A stretch of DNA of 64,000 nt from Tetramitus jugosus (Eukaryota; Heterolobosea; Eutetramitea; Acrasida; Vahlkampfiidae), in assembly GCA_937625935.1 (NCBI GenBank), contig OW569352.1, positions 434,001 through 498,000 on the forward strand, written 5' to 3'. A program made the translations under genes and the position numbers. Every line of letters starts with the position of its first letter. Positions within the stretch are counted from its first letter, which is position 1. Of the stretch, positions 60,379 through 64,000 are shown piece by piece. Under the pieces are notes generated by a model that saw only the letters and a program-made list of their open reading frames with translations, had not been told where the DNA came from and did no database searches.

Positions 60379-60774
60379 ATGATAGAACCCTACAATAACT
60401 TGTATCAAATGCTTGATAGGATCCCTGATCCAAAGCACACTCCTCAGCAAGGTACTTACCCTAAAGCTTGGAGATTTGAAATGGTTCAATTTGATCAAGT
60501 GGCTCACAGTAATCCTGCGAGCAGGATGACTCAGGATACATCATCTTCTACCAGCAAACCCATCTGGAGACGAGTGAGTAAACAGAAAAAGCACACAAAA
60601 GAGAACAGTGTATTGAGAGAATCGGAGTCCATCTACCTGCAAATGTACAATACATTAGTAGGACACAAGATAGCACAAGAGACTGATAAATCATATGCGA
60701 GTAATGCTTCTCGAAGACGCAATACGTCTTGCAGAAGAAACAGAGGCTTAGAGATACAAGATCTCCTTAACTAA
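60379..60774 (+). CDS. Small unidentified basic protein
   Basis: 131 residues beginning MIEPYNNLYQMLDRIPDPKH. The first half is well balanced (PKAWRFEMVQFDQVAHSNPA), and the second half is basic and polar (WRRVSKQKKHTKENS; NASRRRNTSCRRNRG), ending EIQDLLN. No domain, signal or membrane segment. Start and stop are clear and the composition is protein-like, so a real gene is more likely than not. Function unknown. Confidence 0.5.
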   Translation: MIEPYNNLYQMLDRIPDPKHTPQQGTYPKAWRFEMVQFDQVAHSNPASRMTQDTSSSTSKPIWRRVSKQKKHTKENSVLRESESIYLQMYNTLVGHKIAQETDKSYASNASRRRNTSCRRNRGLEIQDLLN

Positions 60775-60978
60775 CCACTTGAACCTCTTTGACGTTCCTA
60801 TAACTTTGTAAATAAACAAGCGGCTATTTTTTCTTTCAACTGACCCATATTTGTACAACTCAAGTGCTACTTGGTCGAATTCTCTTTCCTCGATTAAGGA
60901 TGCTGCCGTTGGAAAGGGAAGATCCTAATGTGCAGAATACATGATCACACGATGATTACAATCAGGTGATACTGCATC

Positions 60979-62055
60979 TCACGAGTCGAGTTTTATTATT
61001 TGTAATCGACATAGTTGAGCGTAGAGTTGAACTTGAGAGTTGTTTGGACTCCTGCTCAATAAATCTTCCAAATCCTCCATTGCGCCATCATAACACTCGA
61101 TTGCAATCAGAATTTTTGCTCTCCACAAGCGTAATTGATCCATCGATACTTGTTTCGATTCAATACTCGCAACCGCCCTATCGCCCGATACTTTTCCATT
61201 CTCCGTTGTTGCACACTGTAGCTTTAGCTGAATTGACCGATTAATATCCATCCGAGCTCTATCGTACTCTGCTGCAAAATACAAGGTGCAAGCTCGTTCA
61301 AACAATGATTTGTAGCACTGAGGATTGAGTGCGATTGCTTTCGACAAATCCTCTATCGTCCTATTCCTAGCTATTCTTTGTTCTTGTTCACTGCCAGATT
61401 CTCTCACTCTGCTGCACCTGTTATGGTTCTCTACGGTATTCGTATTATTCTTGTTTTTACATGATTGTGTTTCACTCATCAACAGTGAGGATGGTGATGA
61501 TGATGATGATGAGAACAAATGCTGATGCAGTCCTGCTCTCAGACGATAGAATTCGGATTGAAACGGATTGATTTGTAAAGCTCTCGTAAACTCCATCATT
61601 GACAACGAATATTCTTCCATGTGAAAGAACTTGATACCTCTTTGAGCATGCATATCGGCGCAAGTCACATCATTCCAGTGAATAATGGGCAACAAGTGTG
61701 TTGTCTCTCCTCTGGTGGTGGTGGTGGTGGAGCACCTGATTGGACCAGCAGTCGTGTGACGCGGTTTGGGTTGGACAGTGTCACTCTCTAGTAATGTTGG
61801 TGACATGTCAATTGATTTCTTGTTGTTATGTTCATGGTTGTTCAATGGATCATCAAGTACGATTTGATTCGTCCAGATGAAGGGAGGAGGCGAACTCTGA
61901 TAACTTGGTTGTTTGGACGCCGTTTTGTTGTTCGTATTCTTGGTAATTGTATCTTGTGTTGTTGTTGGGGATGAATAGTGATTTTTGTTGTTTTCGATAA
62001 GGAGGTTTGAAGTGGGTTGACCTTCGGGGCATGGATGAATTCTGCGCAAAGTCAT
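60979..62055 (-). CDS. TPR-like protein
   Basis: 358 residues. The first 130 are disordered and Asn/Thr-rich. TPR-like helical pairs start near 132 (CADMHAQRGIKFFHMEEYSL, MEFTRALQINPFQSEFYRLR), continue near 235 (TIEDLSKAIALNPQCYKSLF, ACTLYFAAEYDRARMDINRS) and end near 310-350 (LWRAKILIAIECYDGAMEDL). A Ser-rich insert with poly-Asp on the opposite strand splits the first two. No catalytic domain. It is a scaffold by family; its partner is unknown. Confidence 0.75.
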   Translation of the reverse strand: MTLRRIHPCPEGQPTSNLLIENNKNHYSSPTTTQDTITKNTNNKTASKQPSYQSSPPPFIWTNQIVLDDPLNNHEHNNKKSIDMSPTLLESDTVQPKPRHTTAGPIRCSTTTTTRGETTHLLPIIHWNDVTCADMHAQRGIKFFHMEEYSLSMMEFTRALQINPFQSEFYRLRAGLHQHLFSSSSSSPSSLLMSETQSCKNKNNTNTVENHNRCSRVRESGSEQEQRIARNRTIEDLSKAIALNPQCYKSLFERACTLYFAAEYDRARMDINRSIQLKLQCATTENGKVSGDRAVASIESKQVSMDQLRLWRAKILIAIECYDGAMEDLEDLLSRSPNNSQVQLYAQLCRLQIIKLDS

Positions 62056-62422
62056 TTCTTGTCACAAAAATCAAATAAAAAAGAGATTGCCTGAAATTGC
62101 TCGAAGTGAAAGATGAAGGACACAGCAACGATTTTTGGAACCCAAATGACCACAATACCTGTTTTTTAAATTTGATAGTGTTTTGGGTGACAATTTGCTT
62201 GTTTTCCAGCAGAGCTCTGTTTTGTCGATGAATAGAGATACTTTCTTGAGCCTCTCCAGATACCACAGGCCGCGAACTTTTAGAATGAATCTCAACAATA
62301 GCCTGGAGTTCTCTCCGATTAGCGCACGACAGAAACAGCGATATTGTATTCTGTTTTTAGTTATTCCTCCGGAAAGTTGCCCGCCATCAAAAACAACTTT
62401 GGACCTAAAAAAATCGAGACCA

Positions 62423-62713
62423 ATGCAACCACGTTCTCTGGGTCAAGTGAGACACATTGTAGGAACAAATTTCCAATCTTGGAAACTGTATCGCACTGTG
62501 CTGAGACATCTACCAAAGTTGCCACACGAGAGCTACGACTATTATCATGACTTTGCAAAACAACACTTTTTGGCTCATCAGGACGAAGAAGCTTCAAGAG
62601 CTGAAGAGTTGATACAGAGAGGCTACTTCAATTTCAAGTGGGTGTTGGCAAAGTATGGCGTAGAAGTGGATGAGAGTGCGATCATCCCAGAGCAATACAG
62701 ACAATCATCGTGA
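62423..62713 (+). CDS. LYRM9: LYR-motif protein, LYRM9-like
   Basis: 96 residues from the ATG at 62423, the usual size for LYR proteins. Upstream in-frame codons exist but look non-coding. The LYR motif is in SWKLYRTVLRHLPKLP (about 20-35), followed by YYHDFAKQHFLAHQDEE and a last helix EELIQRGYFNFKWVLAKYG, the pattern of human LYRM9. LYR proteins bind mitochondrial acyl carrier protein and help assemble or stabilise respiratory complexes and iron-sulfur machinery. The precise client is unknown. Confidence 0.8.
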   Translation: MQPRSLGQVRHIVGTNFQSWKLYRTVLRHLPKLPHESYDYYHDFAKQHFLAHQDEEASRAEELIQRGYFNFKWVLAKYGVEVDESAIIPEQYRQSS

Positions 62714-62812
62714 TGATGGTCATTAAAATTTTGTTGTTGTGTTTTAGATCAATAAAGGTGCGTTGTTTTTTTGATGTTATTTATTGGTACATGCACACAG
62801 ACGTGGTATTAT

Positions 62813-64000
62813 TTAATATTCTTCTTCGTATTGTGGTTCAATTGCGGCCAAATCTTCGCTGATTAGGGATGTAGAACCTAGATTGATCAGATTACGAGTT
62901 GAGGAAGGAATGATTGTTGCCTGTAGAACGTTCTTGGACATGCTCATTACCTTCATGTATTCAATGTATCTGTCACCAGCAGCACCATCGAGCAAGTTCA
63001 TTTGAGATCTCATGTTTTCCAGCTGAAGGTTAAGTTTGGATTGATGAAGCAAGGATTGGGCCAAAGCTTCACTGGTTGCCTTTTCAAGCAGTGCTTTTCC
63101 TTCAATCCTTGCCTTTTCAATCTTCTCTTTTGTCAGATTATTGTTCTCGATCTCAATGAGATTCTTTCTGAGCTTACTCAAGTTGGTCTCACTTTCAATC
63201 CTCTCCATCTCTGCTTGAGTTTCAGCAGTGTCGTTCAGCTTAGAGCACATGATTCTCATGGATGCCTTAATGGAGTTCTCAAGCAATTGCTCAATCTCTT
63301 TATCCACTGGCTTTATCGCTCTCACATCAATGGAGAACACCAAAAAGTTAAATTCACTGAACAGTCGACCTGTCACAGTCTCGATGACCTTCTTTCCCTG
63401 TTTTGTAACCTCGAGGTTGTACTCCTTGAACAACTTGTCTCTCAACAATTGAGATGAATTAGTGTGGAAATGTTCAAAATCGTTCTTGGACGACTCTTCA
63501 CGGATACGACTTCTCAAACTCTGGCAACTGTAGCCAACAAAGTCACCTGCAAAGATCTTGTGCAAGTTCGCATCATCCAGAATAAACTTCCACTTGTAAG
63601 CCACAGTCAAGTTCAATACTGCATTGTCCTTGGTTCTCACTTCGAATTGATCAGTCATGAAATCAATTCCCAGGCCAATGTTGCACACTCTGATGACGTT
63701 CTCACGCTTTGGGACACCACCTGAAAGGTTGATAACCTTGACAGCTTCATGAGGACCCAACAAGATGCGATCTGGTCCCAACACATACCTCTCCTTGCTT
63801 TTCTTGTAGTCAGTGACACAGACGCATTGATTCTTTTGTAACTGAATAGAGTAAGCATTGGATCTAGATTCGTATGGCAACTGAAGTGCATCATACTCCT
63901 CGTCAGTCAAACTCTTGAGATACTCTTCTTCATTGACTGCGAGAACATAGGACAATGGACCACGCACCATCTTCAGTTCACTCGTGTCCAAATTTCTCAC
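62813..64000 (-). CDS. MVP: Major vault protein, C-terminal part (gene runs past the window end)
   Basis: 395 residues are visible and the frame continues past 64000, so the start is outside. MVP forms the shell of vault ribonucleoprotein particles in the cytosol. The last body repeats are seen first (QLQKNQCVCVTDYKKSKERY, VLGPDRILLGPHEAVKVINL). The shoulder domain follows: DQFEVRTKDNAVLNLTVAYK, FAGDFVGYSCQSLRSRIREE, FEHFHTNSSQLLRDKLF and FLVFSIDVRAIKPVDKEIEQ. The long cap helix comes next (NLSKLRKNLIEIENNNLTKE), and the end is IPSSTRNLINLGST ... PQYEEEY. The order matches animal and Dictyostelium MVP. The cap helix looks shorter than in vertebrates. Confidence 0.88.
   Translation of the reverse strand: MRNLDTSELKMVRGPLSYVLAVNEEEYLKSLTDEEYDALQLPYESRSNAYSIQLQKNQCVCVTDYKKSKERYVLGPDRILLGPHEAVKVINLSGGVPKRENVIRVCNIGLGIDFMTDQFEVRTKDNAVLNLTVAYKWKFILDDANLHKIFAGDFVGYSCQSLRSRIREESSKNDFEHFHTNSSQLLRDKLFKEYNLEVTKQGKKVIETVTGRLFSEFNFLVFSIDVRAIKPVDKEIEQLLENSIKASMRIMCSKLNDTAETQAEMERIESETNLSKLRKNLIEIENNNLTKEKIEKARIEGKALLEKATSEALAQSLLHQSKLNLQLENMRSQMNLLDGAAGDRYIEYMKVMSMSKNVLQATIIPSSTRNLINLGSTSLISEDLAAIEPQYEEEY

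Overview
The window is nuclear DNA of a compact protist genome. Genes are dense on both strands and mostly intronless. Six genes carry introns (seven in total) of 71-132 nt, with GTAAGT, GTATGT or GTACGT donors. Coding regions are full of poly-Gln, poly-Asn, poly-Asp and poly-Ser tracts. The gene set includes cilium (jouberin), vault, RGS/START, Ras/Rab/Ran/ARL1, cohesin, POT1 and mitochondrial genes. The best guess is a heterolobosean amoeboflagellate (Naegleria-like). This is inferred from gene content and style; there is no rRNA or other decisive marker. I found no tRNA, rRNA, CRISPR array or transposon.

Layout. 0-8 kb: tail of an unknown gene, a POT1-like telomere protein, a TPR protein, Ran, then two convergent ribosome-biogenesis genes (NOPCHAP1/DUF4598-like and MPP10). 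8-18.3 kb: ChaC-type gamma-glutamylcyclotransferase, a pseudokinase-kinase-SAM protein, mitochondrial RF1, a PRELI-like lipid carrier, an unknown basic protein, and VDAC. 18.3-33 kb: an unknown protein, the phosphodiester glycosidase NAGPA, jouberin/AHI1, an N-acylated Rab, ARL1, OXA1, an unknown protein, TAF11 and Ras. 33-50 kb: SMC3, an RGS+START protein, a 16-repeat TPR protein with a collapsed pseudogene beside it, a paired CX2C-CX2C protein, CCDC12/Cwf18, a mitochondrial EF-P, an unknown membrane protein, a PRPP synthetase fused to a YjjX-type NTPase, and SARAF. 50.4-55.4 kb: the one clearly accessory region, in which three orphan gene families (216, 318 and 258 aa) and the 3' end of SARAF have been duplicated, shuffled and partly decayed. 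55.5-64 kb: a large GAIN/GPS-like single-pass surface protein, small unknown genes, a TPR protein, an LYRM9-like protein and the C-terminal part of a major vault protein.

The genes do not form one pathway. Themes that recur are mitochondrial function (RF1, EF-P, OXA1, VDAC, PRELI, LYRM9), ribosome and snoRNP biogenesis, small GTPases, and trafficking or signalling. The strongest candidates for something new are the shuffled orphan cluster at 50.4-55.4 kb, the PRPP synthetase-NTPase fusion, the mitochondrial EF-P with arginine at the modified position, the N-acylated Rab without C-terminal cysteines, and the tandem CX2C-X34/36-CX2C domain.
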